Source: Flavobacteriales bacterium UBA4422 (GTDB lineage Bacteria; Bacteroidota; Bacteroidia; Flavobacteriales_G; Salibacteraceae). From it: a stretch of DNA of 64,000 nt. How positions within the stretch are numbered: position 1 is the stretch's first letter; the number at the start of each line of letters is the position of its first letter. The DNA lies in contig DGQE01000015.1 in the NCBI GenBank assembly GCA_002389645.1, positions 225,324 through 289,323 on the forward strand, written 5' to 3'. The notes under the pieces were generated by a model, which saw only the letters and a list, made by a program, of their open reading frames with translations, searched no databases and was not told where the DNA came from. This document shows, piece by piece, positions 36,683 through 46,027 of this stretch. The position numbers and the translations under genes are program-made.

Positions 36683-39115
36683 TCAAATCTTAACTTGAAG
36701 TGTCATAAAAACCATTCTGCGCTGGGCAGGAATGATTCCAGGACCTGGATAACCAGCGGCTCTTCTCGTAAAATAAATTTGATCTGCTATATTGTTAACG
36801 CTTCCTTCCAACTTCAATCGCTTCCACGAATAACTTACCGTGGCATCCAACACCTGATAGGACGGAATAACACCAACAGTAGCATCTGGGAAAAACTCGG
36901 CATTACTTGCGTCTGTGATTTGATCGCTAATCCAGCTAAACTGAACTCCTGAAGCAAATCTGCCATTTCTGAAGTTTACTCCTGATTTATAGTTGACTAC
37001 AGGAACATTCTCTACTCTATTTCCATTAAATGCATTGACTTCAGCGTTTTGGTAGCGTGCATCAACCAAGGCCAGGTTATTGAACCACGTCAGTTGCCAT
37101 TCAGCATTTGGGAAGAGCCATTTTGTAACATCGACCTCTTCCACCAATTCCACGCCCACGAATAAGGCATCGGCAATGTTGTCTCGGTAGTTTACGATTC
37201 TCGATATTCCTTCTTGGTTTTCTATGGTTGTGAGTGTCTCTCCAATGCGATTACGGTACTGCATCATGAAGACACTCGCATCGAAACTCACTACCTCCTT
37301 CAAAAGTTTTCCTTTAGCTCCAAAGTCTATTGTAAATCCTTTTTCATCTTGCATGCCTGGGGCAATGATGATGTTTGGATTATTTACATAGATGTCTGAG
37401 AAGTTCATTGCACGGTAGTTTTGCGATGCATTGGCATACACCTCTACACTAGTTCGGCATCTCCAAACAAACCCTATGCCCATCAATAAAATGTTTCGCT
37501 CGCGATTGGTAGAGGCGTCAAAACTGTTTTGACTGAGCAATTCGCCCGTAATAGGATGCCGATTTTGCTCCGTATAATAACCCTCTGACTGAGTAATGAT
37601 ATGTTCAAGGCGAGCACCAGGTGTCAAATACCAACATGCACTTAAGGGTATCAAAGCTTCAGTGAACAAAGCCGCATTACGCGATGGAAAAGTGAAGTCT
37701 GAACCCTCCAGGTTCTCGGGGTTTAAGAACGCATAATCTGGACCATCAAAGCCTTCCGCCTTCCCTTGCCTGTTGCGTGTATTTCCTTGATAGATTCTAG
37801 ATCCAAGAATAATTGCTCCTGGATTACCATTTCTATTAAAGCGCTGCACCAACCTTGTTGCATTGCCTATATTGTTAAACTCGCCTAAAATCAAGTCGCG
37901 GGTACCACCAGTATCAGTGCGGGTTATGCTACCCAAATAACCAAGCGCTGCTCTGCTGCTCGAAAGAACGAAAGTCTTGCTGTTGATGGTCAAATTTTTC
38001 GTGAGCTGACCATTTACCGTTACGTTGGCCACATTCCAATTGACACGAAACCAGTTTCGATCGCGAAAGCTCACATTCGGATTAACTTCAAATTGTCGAT
38101 CAGTTAGCCCTCCAGCTTGTTGCGAATTATAATAGTTGTGAGTAAAAGCCAAGTCGACAGTCCACTTATTGCCAAGCTTTCTGCCCGCCTGGGCATAAAA
38201 CCCGTTGCTTATATAATTTGTATTCGGACGCCACCCGCTGCCTTGCTTATGTTGAAAATATCCATAATAGTTCCACTCGCCAGCACTTCCACCTATGCTA
38301 TTGAACGAGCCCAGATAATTGCAGCTACCAACGGTTTGCCTGCTTACGACCTCCAACGCCTTTTCCTCACTACCTCGTTTCATTTTAAAATTAAGCAAGC
38401 CGCCAAACTGTGTCCCATACTGCAATGAAGCTGCACCGCGCACCAATTCTATTTGCTCAACAGCTTCTAATGGAGGCGTATAATAGCTCTCTGGATAACC
38501 CAATGCATCGGCACTGATGTCATAACCATCTTGCCTGGTGTTGAAGTTTGTTGTTCGTTTCGGATCCAATCCGCGCACTCCAATTCCCATTTGTAATCCG
38601 CCAGCATCCGTTTCCTGCACGTTTATTCCCGCCACTTTAGAGAATACTTGTCTACTGTTGTTGGTCGATATATTGGCCGCCATTTCATCCGTAACCACGA
38701 TGTCGTTCTTTTTTGCAGCATACAATCCGTCCACTTCAATGTATTTCAGTTGCTTCATTCCCAACGATGATCGATTGGCCTCCACTACCTCTACCTCTGT
38801 TAAATCGTATGTGACTTCCATTAACCCAACATTGTAGTTTGGAACTGGCAATTCCGCAGAAGCATTTACCATTATTGATTGAGGCGCATAGCCTTCTGCA
38901 AAAACGGTTAACGTATGCTGGCCCTCATGGACATTGCGAACCTCAATCACCCTATTTGTGTTGGCTACAAAGCTGCGATCAGTATTATCCAAAAACGCCT
39001 CAATACTGGATGCAGAGCTACCCTCAAGCCTAACCTTAATATCTACCCCAGCGTCTTGAGCTTGAATGAACTGAACTGAAAAAATCAGTACGAAGAAAAA
39101 AGCGATCATTCTCAT
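36683..39115 (-). CDS. TonB-dependent outer-membrane receptor, FecA-like
   Basis: 810 residues with a signal peptide (about 1-19). A small N-terminal beta-sandwich (about 22-100) precedes the plug domain (about 140-260: QVFSKVAGINVQET, GIGVRGLDPKRTTNF, IELVRGAASLQYGTQFGGLL). A 22-strand barrel follows and ends in RMVFMTLQVKI, an aromatic/hydrophobic terminal strand. FecA-type receptors import iron-siderophore or iron-citrate complexes. It overlaps the upstream HTTM gene by 4 nt and closes the DUF4856-imelysin-HTTM-TonB operon, which supports an iron role; the ligand is unknown. Confidence 0.9.
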   Translation of the reverse strand: MRMIAFFFVLIFSVQFIQAQDAGVDIKVRLEGSSASSIEAFLDNTDRSFVANTNRVIEVRNVHEGQHTLTVFAEGYAPQSIMVNASAELPVPNYNVGLMEVTYDLTEVEVVEANRSSLGMKQLKYIEVDGLYAAKKNDIVVTDEMAANISTNNSRQVFSKVAGINVQETDAGGLQMGIGVRGLDPKRTTNFNTRQDGYDISADALGYPESYYTPPLEAVEQIELVRGAASLQYGTQFGGLLNFKMKRGSEEKALEVVSRQTVGSCNYLGSFNSIGGSAGEWNYYGYFQHKQGSGWRPNTNYISNGFYAQAGRKLGNKWTVDLAFTHNYYNSQQAGGLTDRQFEVNPNVSFRDRNWFRVNWNVANVTVNGQLTKNLTINSKTFVLSSSRAALGYLGSITRTDTGGTRDLILGEFNNIGNATRLVQRFNRNGNPGAIILGSRIYQGNTRNRQGKAEGFDGPDYAFLNPENLEGSDFTFPSRNAALFTEALIPLSACWYLTPGARLEHIITQSEGYYTEQNRHPITGELLSQNSFDASTNRERNILLMGIGFVWRCRTSVEVYANASQNYRAMNFSDIYVNNPNIIIAPGMQDEKGFTIDFGAKGKLLKEVVSFDASVFMMQYRNRIGETLTTIENQEGISRIVNYRDNIADALFVGVELVEEVDVTKWLFPNAEWQLTWFNNLALVDARYQNAEVNAFNGNRVENVPVVNYKSGVNFRNGRFASGVQFSWISDQITDASNAEFFPDATVGVIPSYQVLDATVSYSWKRLKLEGSVNNIADQIYFTRRAAGYPGPGIIPAQRRMVFMTLQVKI

Positions 39116-40482
39116 ATCCGATCGGCTTTAAATGGAAGGAGCCACGTCTTATTTACCCACCCATCTTCTTGCGCTGCAAGGTCAGTATTAGGATCTATAA
39201 ATTGTGTGCTCGGTCGGCCATTGAGCGTTACAAAAACATCAGCCTTTACCGCATCAGCATTGATATTCTGATTTATATAGTGCTTCTTTAAAAAATGAGC
39301 ATATTGAATCAGAAAATCTGGTTGAGTGCTCATCATTTTTTCTTGAACTGGCGTTAGAAAATCTCGATTATCTACGTAGATCTTTCTACCTTCCTTATCC
39401 TCCACTTTAAACTGAGCATAGCCCGCTTTTTCTGCGAGCATCACGCGCCACCCAAAACGATAGCCTTGCTCATGCCAAAAAAGGTTCCCTGGGTAAACTA
39501 TATGACGTAACGGAAAAGCTACTTGAACCAAAACGAACATAACCAATGCTACTCGGAGCGGTTTTGAAAAGTAGGATGATGCAGCACTGAAGTTCCAGTC
39601 GAAAGGTTCTACTCTGAAAAAAGAGTTCAATCTTTGATGAAAGTTTGGGGAAAAGAAAATCAGCGTTGCCCCAATCATAATAAAGGGGAACATACCAATT
39701 TGAAACAACGACCACGTTATTAAGTGAAATCCAATGACAGCAGCGTAACCCATCCATCGAAAACGCTTAGTAAGCAGAACAAATGGAATGAACAGATCGT
39801 AAACCATTCCGCCCCAGCTGAAAGCAAAAGCCGTAAGTTTATATTGAAAAAAGGATCCGATGATCGGAAAGTCATCTTGAGCTGGAAGCCATATCGCAAG
39901 GGGCATGGCATGCAATAACCAATCAGCATTTATCTTGGCTAAACCAGCTAAAAAATAGACTAGTCCAAGCTGAAACTTGAGAATATTAATACTCAAGGCA
40001 GGAACGGAATTTGCCGCTTTCACCAAGCCTAATCTCACATCTACTGAAAGTGCCTTGTGTACAGGAAGAAAAATCAATAAAAAGGAAACAAGGCTTACGA
40101 AGTAGTAGTGATTGAGATAATAGGTAGCATCAATGAGCTCGATTCCTGTAAAGGCAATAAAAAACAATACCGAGGACACTCGATAGAATGCACCAAATGC
40201 AATACCCAGCGCACTCAATGCCATTACCGCAAAAGCTAAGTAATAACCCCAATCTGCAAGCTCTGGCACCCAATAAAACCCAAAATATTTGAAGTGGAAA
40301 TCTGGAATAATGTATTGCTCCTCGATCCAGCCATTCATCCAAAAACGCAAAATGCTCGCAAACATTACGAGGCCAAAAACCAAACGAAATGTCACGAGCG
40401 GAGCAATCGAAACGTGATTGCTTGTGAGTTTATGTATTGTTTGCCTAATCCCCATCATTATCTTGATAGGTGATTTGCACAC
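39112..40482 (-). CDS. HTTM / vitamin K-dependent gamma-carboxylase-like membrane protein
   Basis: 456 residues with about ten hydrophobic segments. The HTTM (horizontally transferred transmembrane) domain is recognised by SIAPLVTFRLVFG, the NHYYFVSLVSFLLIFLP block and KFQLGLVYFLAGLAKINADWL. The last carries the Lys aligned with the active-site region of vitamin K-dependent carboxylases. The C-terminal third is a soluble domain (FGWRVMLAEKAGYAQFKV). The first ATG overlaps the imelysin gene by 38 nt; the Met pair at residues 9-10 would reduce this to 14 or 11 nt. In this operon it may modify or assist the imelysin or receptor proteins. The actual reaction is not known. Confidence 0.85.
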   Translation of the reverse strand: MCKSPIKIMMGIRQTIHKLTSNHVSIAPLVTFRLVFGLVMFASILRFWMNGWIEEQYIIPDFHFKYFGFYWVPELADWGYYLAFAVMALSALGIAFGAFYRVSSVLFFIAFTGIELIDATYYLNHYYFVSLVSFLLIFLPVHKALSVDVRLGLVKAANSVPALSINILKFQLGLVYFLAGLAKINADWLLHAMPLAIWLPAQDDFPIIGSFFQYKLTAFAFSWGGMVYDLFIPFVLLTKRFRWMGYAAVIGFHLITWSLFQIGMFPFIMIGATLIFFSPNFHQRLNSFFRVEPFDWNFSAASSYFSKPLRVALVMFVLVQVAFPLRHIVYPGNLFWHEQGYRFGWRVMLAEKAGYAQFKVEDKEGRKIYVDNRDFLTPVQEKMMSTQPDFLIQYAHFLKKHYINQNINADAVKADVFVTLNGRPSTQFIDPNTDLAAQEDGWVNKTWLLPFKADRI

Positions 40483-41521
40483 CCAATTGCGAAGGCATAT
40501 CTGTTTTTAATAACACTACCAAGTTTTGTAGCTCACTGTGCAATGCTTCAACCTCGGATGGTTTGTTTTCAATTTGACTCTTCAAAGAAGGGCCTAATGA
40601 CGCAGCCTTTGCCTCGCAACTTTCAAAACGAGCAATGATGGCATTGCTCAAATTCTCACTTCCATATTTAGCGCCTAAATTGTCAAGGTAATCATCAATT
40701 CCAGTTCCCTCGCCAGCCACAAACAAGTTCTTGACCCCTTTCAAATTTTGAATCAACAAATCTTTTGATGCATCAGAATACAGGGCCTCAACCGTTTCGG
40801 GCTGAGCAACACCAAGAGTTTTCAATCCTAATGGAATGGCAACTTTAGCATTTTTGATAAGCTCAAAATCAAAGTTTAGTTCATTAACCATGAGGCCAAG
40901 AGAGCTTCCAACATCTGTTCCCGAATTCACAGCAAACTCCTCAGCATAGCCGTTATTCCAAGCATTATAAACTATATCCAGCTTTTCAGTAACCAAGTCT
41001 AGATTATCCTTAAAATATTGGATTCTTGAATCCTGTGTGAAAAGGTTAAAATCATCTGAAATGAACAAAAGATAATCTAATGCTGGAAGTCCTTTTGCAT
41101 CGTTGTTTTGTGCAGAATAGAGGTTGTCCCAGCCTGTTGAAAGGTTTGAGTTGACTTGAGCAGTATCGAGAGGAAATGTATTGACAGAAAATCGAAGGCT
41201 CTGTTCAGCAGCAGGACCAATTTCTATTGGAGAGCATGGTTGCCAAGATTGATAAGCTTGAAGAAAGCTGTTTCTCAACACCTCAAAATTTGACTGACTT
41301 GGTGATGATTCAAATTGAGCAAAATCTGAAGACAATTGACCGAGGTCTGCTTTAAAACTTGAGTACGCAGGTATAATCACATTCTGCGCTGTCTCTCTTA
41401 GCATGTCTTCACGCTCAAAAGTAGAGCCTGATGGCTGATCAGGAGTATTGTCTGTGCAACCAGAAGATGCCACCAACATGGCACTTCCAAGAATGAAAAA
41501 TAACGCTGATCGAAACATCAT
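40445..41521 (-). CDS. Imelysin family lipoprotein (IrpA-like iron-regulated protein)
   Basis: 358 residues with a lipoprotein signal peptide ending at Cys22 (LVASSGC). Almost all helical, with imelysin/IrpA landmarks: YQSWQPCSPIEIGPAAEQSLR, FSVNTFPLD, GWDNLYSAQNN and KGLPALDYLLF. The GxHxxE motif used as iron site in some imelysins is not visible; GPAAE stands in its place. Imelysins are periplasmic or surface proteins linked to iron uptake. The start overlaps the DUF4856 stop by 1 nt (TAATG). Confidence 0.9.
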   Translation of the reverse strand: MMFRSALFFILGSAMLVASSGCTDNTPDQPSGSTFEREDMLRETAQNVIIPAYSSFKADLGQLSSDFAQFESSPSQSNFEVLRNSFLQAYQSWQPCSPIEIGPAAEQSLRFSVNTFPLDTAQVNSNLSTGWDNLYSAQNNDAKGLPALDYLLFISDDFNLFTQDSRIQYFKDNLDLVTEKLDIVYNAWNNGYAEEFAVNSGTDVGSSLGLMVNELNFDFELIKNAKVAIPLGLKTLGVAQPETVEALYSDASKDLLIQNLKGVKNLFVAGEGTGIDDYLDNLGAKYGSENLSNAIIARFESCEAKAASLGPSLKSQIENKPSEVEALHSELQNLVVLLKTDMPSQLGVQITYQDNDGD

Positions 41522-42606
41522 TAAAACGCACTTTTAATATTATCCAAGCCGTAAATAGTAGAAATTTGATCGCGAGCAGACTGTAAGTCTTGGGTGTTAA
41601 CTTCGTAAAAATTAGTGCCGATTTTGGCAAGAATCTCGTCAATTTCTGTGTTGGAAATGATTTTTTCAGGATTGTAGAACAATCCTTCTATAAAAACATA
41701 ACCCTCAGAAAGAACATGATTTCTGATGTGATCATCACCAATATTATCGATGGCCTCATTCAAATAATGAATGATCGTAGCAGCGGCAACAAGCTCCCAC
41801 TGCGTTCTAACGTCACTAATGGCCGCATCTCGATCTTCTAATAAACCAACATTAATAGCAGCTCTGCCTCTTCTGAATGCTTCACTCAATGCTTCATTAG
41901 ACCCAAGAAGGTCGTTTCGCCTGTTACAATAAACACCCCAATACCTTGCATCATCAACCTTTTGAGGAAACCTAAGTCCTACACCTAAGTACCCATAGGC
42001 CTCATCCCAATGATGCTGCATAGCCGTGCCTTCACCTTCGATTACATTTTCATTATCCGCATTCATTTTTTCAGTCTCCAGATAAACCCCGGTAGCTTGA
42101 TAGTAAAACACTGCTCCCATGATTCCCTTTTCAATGAATTCAGAAAGCTCCATTCCATTTTCATCATACAGTCTGACGCTTCCGGATACAGTTTCAGAAT
42201 AACCCGCAACTCCGTTTGAAGCAATAGTCTGAGAATCACTTATCGATTCAATTCGATTAAAATAGTCTTCGATTTTTGAAATGTGCGGGGCAAAGCACTT
42301 ATCGGATAACATCTTCGAAGAAGAAAATGAAAACATGCCCCCACCATTTTGATCCTTGTTCTCAAACATGTATTTTAGTGTTTGAGCATTAAGTGGTGTT
42401 TTTGACTCAATACCATCTTCAACATACGTCATCATCTCTTCTAGATGATTAAGGCGCTGAGTTTGCCCGCTATAATCAACGTTTTGGAAGGCATAAATCG
42501 CTGGAACTGTGTAAGAACTTGTGGTAGTTGGCTCCTCATCGTTACATGACGAAAGTGTGATTAAAGCAAGAGAAAATGCAAACAAAATTAGATTGGACGA
42601 TCGCAT
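41521..42606 (-). CDS. DUF4856 domain lipoprotein of the iron-uptake operon
   Basis: 361 residues with a lipoprotein signal peptide ending at Cys21 (ALITLSSC). DUF4856 features include YAFQNVDYSGQTQRLNHLEEM, the central HHWDEAYGYLGVGL and EAFRRGRAAI. It is mainly helical and, like its imelysin neighbour, probably a surface protein with imelysin-like fold. First gene of a four-gene operon. A dyad and a -7 element sit directly upstream, so expression is probably controlled by metal or another regulator. Confidence 0.88.
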   Translation of the reverse strand: MRSSNLILFAFSLALITLSSCNDEEPTTTSSYTVPAIYAFQNVDYSGQTQRLNHLEEMMTYVEDGIESKTPLNAQTLKYMFENKDQNGGGMFSFSSSKMLSDKCFAPHISKIEDYFNRIESISDSQTIASNGVAGYSETVSGSVRLYDENGMELSEFIEKGIMGAVFYYQATGVYLETEKMNADNENVIEGEGTAMQHHWDEAYGYLGVGLRFPQKVDDARYWGVYCNRRNDLLGSNEALSEAFRRGRAAINVGLLEDRDAAISDVRTQWELVAAATIIHYLNEAIDNIGDDHIRNHVLSEGYVFIEGLFYNPEKIISNTEIDEILAKIGTNFYEVNTQDLQSARDQISTIYGLDNIKSAF

Positions 42607-42640
42607 GGTTTTTTATTTAGATTGGTTTTAAATAACGATG

Positions 42641-42648
42641 CAAACATA
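42641..42648 (-). promoter_or_regulatory. Promoter -7 element of the iron-uptake operon
   Basis: On the minus strand TATGTTTG is an exact TAnnTTTG match, 35 nt before the DUF4856 ATG. A TTG 20 nt upstream overlaps the last base of the 18-bp dyad and would serve as the -33 element. Confidence 0.55.
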
Positions 42649-42670
42649 TTGGCGGAAGCGGCTCAAGGCA

Positions 42671-42688
42671 ATACCTCAAATGAGGTAT
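42671..42688. promoter_or_regulatory. Perfect 18-bp dyad, candidate operator of the iron-uptake operon
   Basis: ATACCTCA-AA-TGAGGTAT is a perfect inverted repeat with 8-bp arms and a 2-nt centre. It abuts the -33 position of the DUF4856 promoter. A dimeric regulator bound here could repress or activate. The regulator is not identifiable from the window. Confidence 0.6.
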
Positions 42689-42692
42689 ATTC

Positions 42693-42725
42693 AAAAAAAA
42701 AGCCCCGACATAAAATGTCGAGGCT
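42693..42725 (-). terminator. Rho-independent terminator of the PKD lipoprotein gene
   Basis: Stem AGCCCCGACAT/ATGTCGAGGCT (one mismatch) with an AAA loop. On the minus strand it is followed by eight T residues. It lies 26 nt beyond the stop of the gene at 42751-43728. Confidence 0.88.
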
Positions 42726-42750
42726 CTAGAACCTAATCTCGTTTTTTCAA

Positions 42751-43728
42751 TTACTCCACGGTCACAATCTTACTTGCAACAGATTCATTCACCATGTAGT
42801 ATTTCTTTCCGCCCAAGGTTTGGTTAGTAATATTAAATGATGCCACCTGAAGTATTGCAGACCCACTGCCTAATGTGCTCATTTCAGCAGCTGTGAAAGT
42901 TACGCTGGTTGTGAATCCGCTCACCACCTTCACCAAGTTGGCATTGGCTCCATAAATAGAGAAGTAATTAGAATCAGCATTATTGATTGAACCATCATGC
43001 GCCAAAGTATAACTTGAGCTTCCATCAACTGTGGACGAAGGCTCCAAAACTTTCTTGGTATTCGGAAAAGGGAATTGGTTCGAAAGCCCATTAATTGGCG
43101 AGTGACCATTTCCTCCAGCAATACTACAAGTTACACTACCCGAAGTAGCATACCCTGTTGTTGGAAATGTTTGTTCAATATATGTATATGAATTGTTCGG
43201 ATTAACGTCAAGTGATCCGCTTAGTCCACCTGATTGATCAAAAGAAACGTCACCAACACTTACAAAATCAGTTCCGCCATCTACAAACCAAGCAACTGCT
43301 GCACCAGTGCGTATTGTCGTTTCAAATCCCATCGTTTCAGTGACTGAAACTGTATTAATTGCATAAAACGCACCATCGGCATCGCCAAACGAAAGTTCAG
43401 GACTTCCGGCTGCTGGAACAGCTGATTCTACTGTTACACTTTGCGTTTCAGAATCTGCTCCTTCATCGTTTTCTGCAGTTTGCTCGACTGAGTATGTTCC
43501 AGCTTCGCTATACGTATGAACAGGGTTTTCCATCGAACTTGTCATTCCATCTCCAAAATCCCAAGTATATGTATCAGCATCGGTGCTTGTTGATGTAAAT
43601 GTCACCGTCAGTTCATCTGCAGAAAATGTGAATCCTGCTACGGGTTCTTCGTCTTTGTTACAGTTGGATAAAAACGCCATCGTTAGGACAGCAGCAGCCA
43701 TAAAAGCTGAGAATCTTAAGCACCTCAT
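42751..43728 (-). CDS. PKD-domain lipoprotein
   Basis: 325 residues with a lipoprotein signal peptide ending at Cys23 (AFLSNC). A PKD domain spans about 27-100 (YTWDFGDGMTSSMENPVHTYSEAGTYSV in pieces). The remaining 220 residues are Ser/Gly/Asn-rich and beta-type with no recognised family. It stands alone with its own terminator. Likely an outer-membrane surface protein; ligand unknown. The promoter has TATATTCG (43756-43763, minus strand) as a near -7 match. Confidence 0.75.
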   Translation of the reverse strand: MRCLRFSAFMAAAVLTMAFLSNCNKDEEPVAGFTFSADELTVTFTSTSTDADTYTWDFGDGMTSSMENPVHTYSEAGTYSVEQTAENDEGADSETQSVTVESAVPAAGSPELSFGDADGAFYAINTVSVTETMGFETTIRTGAAVAWFVDGGTDFVSVGDVSFDQSGGLSGSLDVNPNNSYTYIEQTFPTTGYATSGSVTCSIAGGNGHSPINGLSNQFPFPNTKKVLEPSSTVDGSSSYTLAHDGSINNADSNYFSIYGANANLVKVVSGFTTSVTFTAAEMSTLGSGSAILQVASFNITNQTLGGKKYYMVNESVASKIVTVE

Positions 43729-43805
43729 AGTGTTAAGTTTAGTTTAATAATTTGCGAATATAATCACTCCAATAACATTCATAGTCCGTTATAAAAGCTC
43801 AAGGA

Positions 43806-44144
43806 TTATTCATTGGGTTTGATAATTCCCATTTTATGTCCCATTTCTAAAGCAAACTCCTTCATTTCTGCAGATAGTTTGGAATCTCCTGTGGCGCGAG
43901 CATACGTATCACTCATGCTCAACATCATTTGATGAAAGAAGATTTGCATATCATCAACCATCATATCTTTCGTCCAAAGGTCAATGCGTAATGTGTTTTT
44001 TTCCTTCTTGTCCCAAATGGTCAAAAATGCTGCATCACACAGACCTTTCTCTTCAGAATCGCTCGCTACCCACTCAATATGCTCTGGAATCTGATTTTCA
44101 TCCATTTTTATTTTAAACGTGATTTCTGATGTTTGTTCTGACAT
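43806..44144 (-). CDS. gldC: Gliding motility protein GldC
   Basis: 112 residues, no signal peptide. The GldC family is recognised by ITFKIKMDENQIPEHIEW, FLTIWDKKEKNTLRIDLW and MMVDDMQIFFHQ. GldC accompanies GldB in gliding Bacteroidota and boosts its function. The gene starts 2 nt after gldB. Confidence 0.9.
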   Translation of the reverse strand: MSEQTSEITFKIKMDENQIPEHIEWVASDSEEKGLCDAAFLTIWDKKEKNTLRIDLWTKDMMVDDMQIFFHQMMLSMSDTYARATGDSKLSAEMKEFALEMGHKMGIIKPNE

Positions 44145-44146
44145 TG

Positions 44147-45178
44147 TTATGGTTTGTATTTGCTGTTATTCAAAATGTATTGGGCATCTTTTTCATTCAA
44201 AAGTGCCATTAAATCGATATTCTCTTGCCTTTCCATATAGGCCCTAACAATCTGCCAACCAATATAATAACCCATTCGTGAGGGCGACTCTTTAGCAAGG
44301 TCGACCGTAAAAGGTCCATCATTGGTAAATTTAGAAACTTGAGTAGGGTCAGATGAAAAAAGCAATTCATTATCAACAAAATATGCCCACACAAATGATT
44401 CATGCGTTTTCGCCCAATCAATCTGTTGTGCAGTGTAGGCAATTTTTAATGAGTCTTCCATAAATGGAAAAATAGCATCAAGGCAATACAGTACTTTTCC
44501 TTGATCGATGATCCGCTCTAAAAGGCTGGCGTTAGGCTTTTCTAATAAATACTCTGTTTGCACCCAGCCTTTCATAACTGTTGGCGCAATGTGATCGGCC
44601 GTCATTCTGTTTCTAAGGTATACGGGTAACTGCAAATAGTCGTAAAAGACACAGTTTTTTCCAAGAAACATTTCTAGGGCAATTCCCACTCCATTTTCAG
44701 TAAGAATAGCAGGAGTGTTAAACCCTCCGATCACTGAAATGTGATTTGGAAGGGGCTTGTCAGGGAAATAATAGTGATAATAACTCCAAGCATCAGTAAG
44801 TTCTTCAGATAAATGATCTAAGTCTGGATATGCTTTTTGTACCTCTAATTGAACTTCAGAAATGCTTTCGTCATTCACAAATCGCTGGATTTGCAGATCG
44901 ATGGTAGAGTCTGACACACCGCCTAATTGCAAGACATCTTCTACATACCTCTTATATACATCTCCATAGTTATTAAGCAATCGCTTATTTCTATCGTGCT
45001 GTTCATTCGCAGTTAATGTGAACCAGCTCTTATCAATTCGCTCAATTTCTATTTCTTCAACCTTCTGTATATCAACTTGCTGCAACTGGTTTTTATCTGT
45101 GCAAGCCACCACCAAGAAAGAAATGGTTATTAAACATAGAATTGTTTGAAGAGTAGTTCTAATAAAGCCTCTTATCAT
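44147..45178 (-). CDS. gldB: Gliding motility lipoprotein GldB
   Basis: 343 residues with a lipoprotein signal peptide ending at Cys26 (FLVVAC). GldB family features include IERIDKSWF, SVIGGFNTPAILTENGVGIALEMFLG in pieces, MKGWVQTEYLLEKP and SRMGYYIGWQIVRAYM. Required for gliding and linked to T9SS function in Flavobacterium. It is divergent from the PorT-like gene, with about 40 nt between starts. Confidence 0.92.
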   Translation of the reverse strand: MIRGFIRTTLQTILCLITISFLVVACTDKNQLQQVDIQKVEEIEIERIDKSWFTLTANEQHDRNKRLLNNYGDVYKRYVEDVLQLGGVSDSTIDLQIQRFVNDESISEVQLEVQKAYPDLDHLSEELTDAWSYYHYYFPDKPLPNHISVIGGFNTPAILTENGVGIALEMFLGKNCVFYDYLQLPVYLRNRMTADHIAPTVMKGWVQTEYLLEKPNASLLERIIDQGKVLYCLDAIFPFMEDSLKIAYTAQQIDWAKTHESFVWAYFVDNELLFSSDPTQVSKFTNDGPFTVDLAKESPSRMGYYIGWQIVRAYMERQENIDLMALLNEKDAQYILNNSKYKP

Positions 45179-45189
45179 CAGCGAGATCG

Positions 45190-45197
45190 TAATTTTG
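45190..45197 (+). promoter_or_regulatory. Promoter -7 element for the PorT-like gene and nadE
   Basis: TAATTTTG matches TAnnTTTG, 20 nt before the ATG at 45218. It supports that start over the more distant in-frame ATG at 45146, which lies within gldB. Confidence 0.5.
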
Positions 45198-45217
45198 GCG
45201 CAAATGTAATTGGGCTT

Positions 45218-46027
45218 ATGAGAATCATACTAAGAATATCTATTGGTCTTTTGTTGTGCTCTGTTTTTTCAAATCAAATTTTCGCTCAAGAAAGTGACAT
45301 GGACGACCGAAAAATCAGATTTGGGTTATTAGCAACGCCAAACCTAGGTTGGCTAAGACCAGGGATTAGTGAATTTAGTAAAGACGGTGCGCAGACTAGG
45401 TTAGGTTTCGGCTATGGAATGATGGTAGATTATAAATTCAGCGCAAGTCCTAATTATCTTTTTTCCACTGGTATTAACCTTACAACCAATGGTGGCGGGC
45501 TTATCGAAGCCGTTGACTCTAATTATATTGGGTTGAACGATACTCTGTCAACTTTATTCACGGGAACCTTAGACAGAACCTACCGCTTTCAATATTTGAA
45601 CATACCGTTACTTCTAAAAATGAGGACGAATGAAATTGGCTACATGACCTATTTTGGAGCTATAGGATTTGATTTAGGAATCAGAACAAGAGCTTTTGCA
45701 AATGATAATTTCACTTGGAAACAAAATGGCTTAACTCCTCCTGATGAGAAAGATGTCAATATTGAAGACCAAATTAACTTGTTTAGACTTGGGATTAACC
45801 TCACCGCAGGGACAGAGCTCAACTTAAGTGGAAACACAAATGCCTACTTTGGAATAGGGTGGCATAACACTTTTACCAATGTCTTCAGAAAAACTACTGA
45901 GAATAAAATTTTAGTTCCTGCTTCCGATGGAAGTCCATCCCTTGATGATAATGGATCAGCTATTGTAGGTAAAAACAAGTCCGCTTCAAGCAACTATATA
46001 TCGCTTGATTTGGGAATATATTTTTAA
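45218..46027 (+). CDS. PorT-family outer-membrane beta-barrel protein
   Basis: 269 residues from ATG 45218 with a signal peptide (about 1-24, FSNQIFAQ). The rest is a series of amphipathic strands typical of the PorT/outer-membrane-barrel family (KIRFGLLATPNLGWLRPG, YRFQYLNIPLLLKMRT, NYISLDLGIYF as last strand). PorT itself is part of T9SS, and the gldB/gldC neighbourhood makes a related role plausible. Many family members have no known function, so I do not name it porT. nadE starts on the base after its stop codon. Confidence 0.8.
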   Translation: MRIILRISIGLLLCSVFSNQIFAQESDMDDRKIRFGLLATPNLGWLRPGISEFSKDGAQTRLGFGYGMMVDYKFSASPNYLFSTGINLTTNGGGLIEAVDSNYIGLNDTLSTLFTGTLDRTYRFQYLNIPLLLKMRTNEIGYMTYFGAIGFDLGIRTRAFANDNFTWKQNGLTPPDEKDVNIEDQINLFRLGINLTAGTELNLSGNTNAYFGIGWHNTFTNVFRKTTENKILVPASDGSPSLDDNGSAIVGKNKSASSNYISLDLGIYF

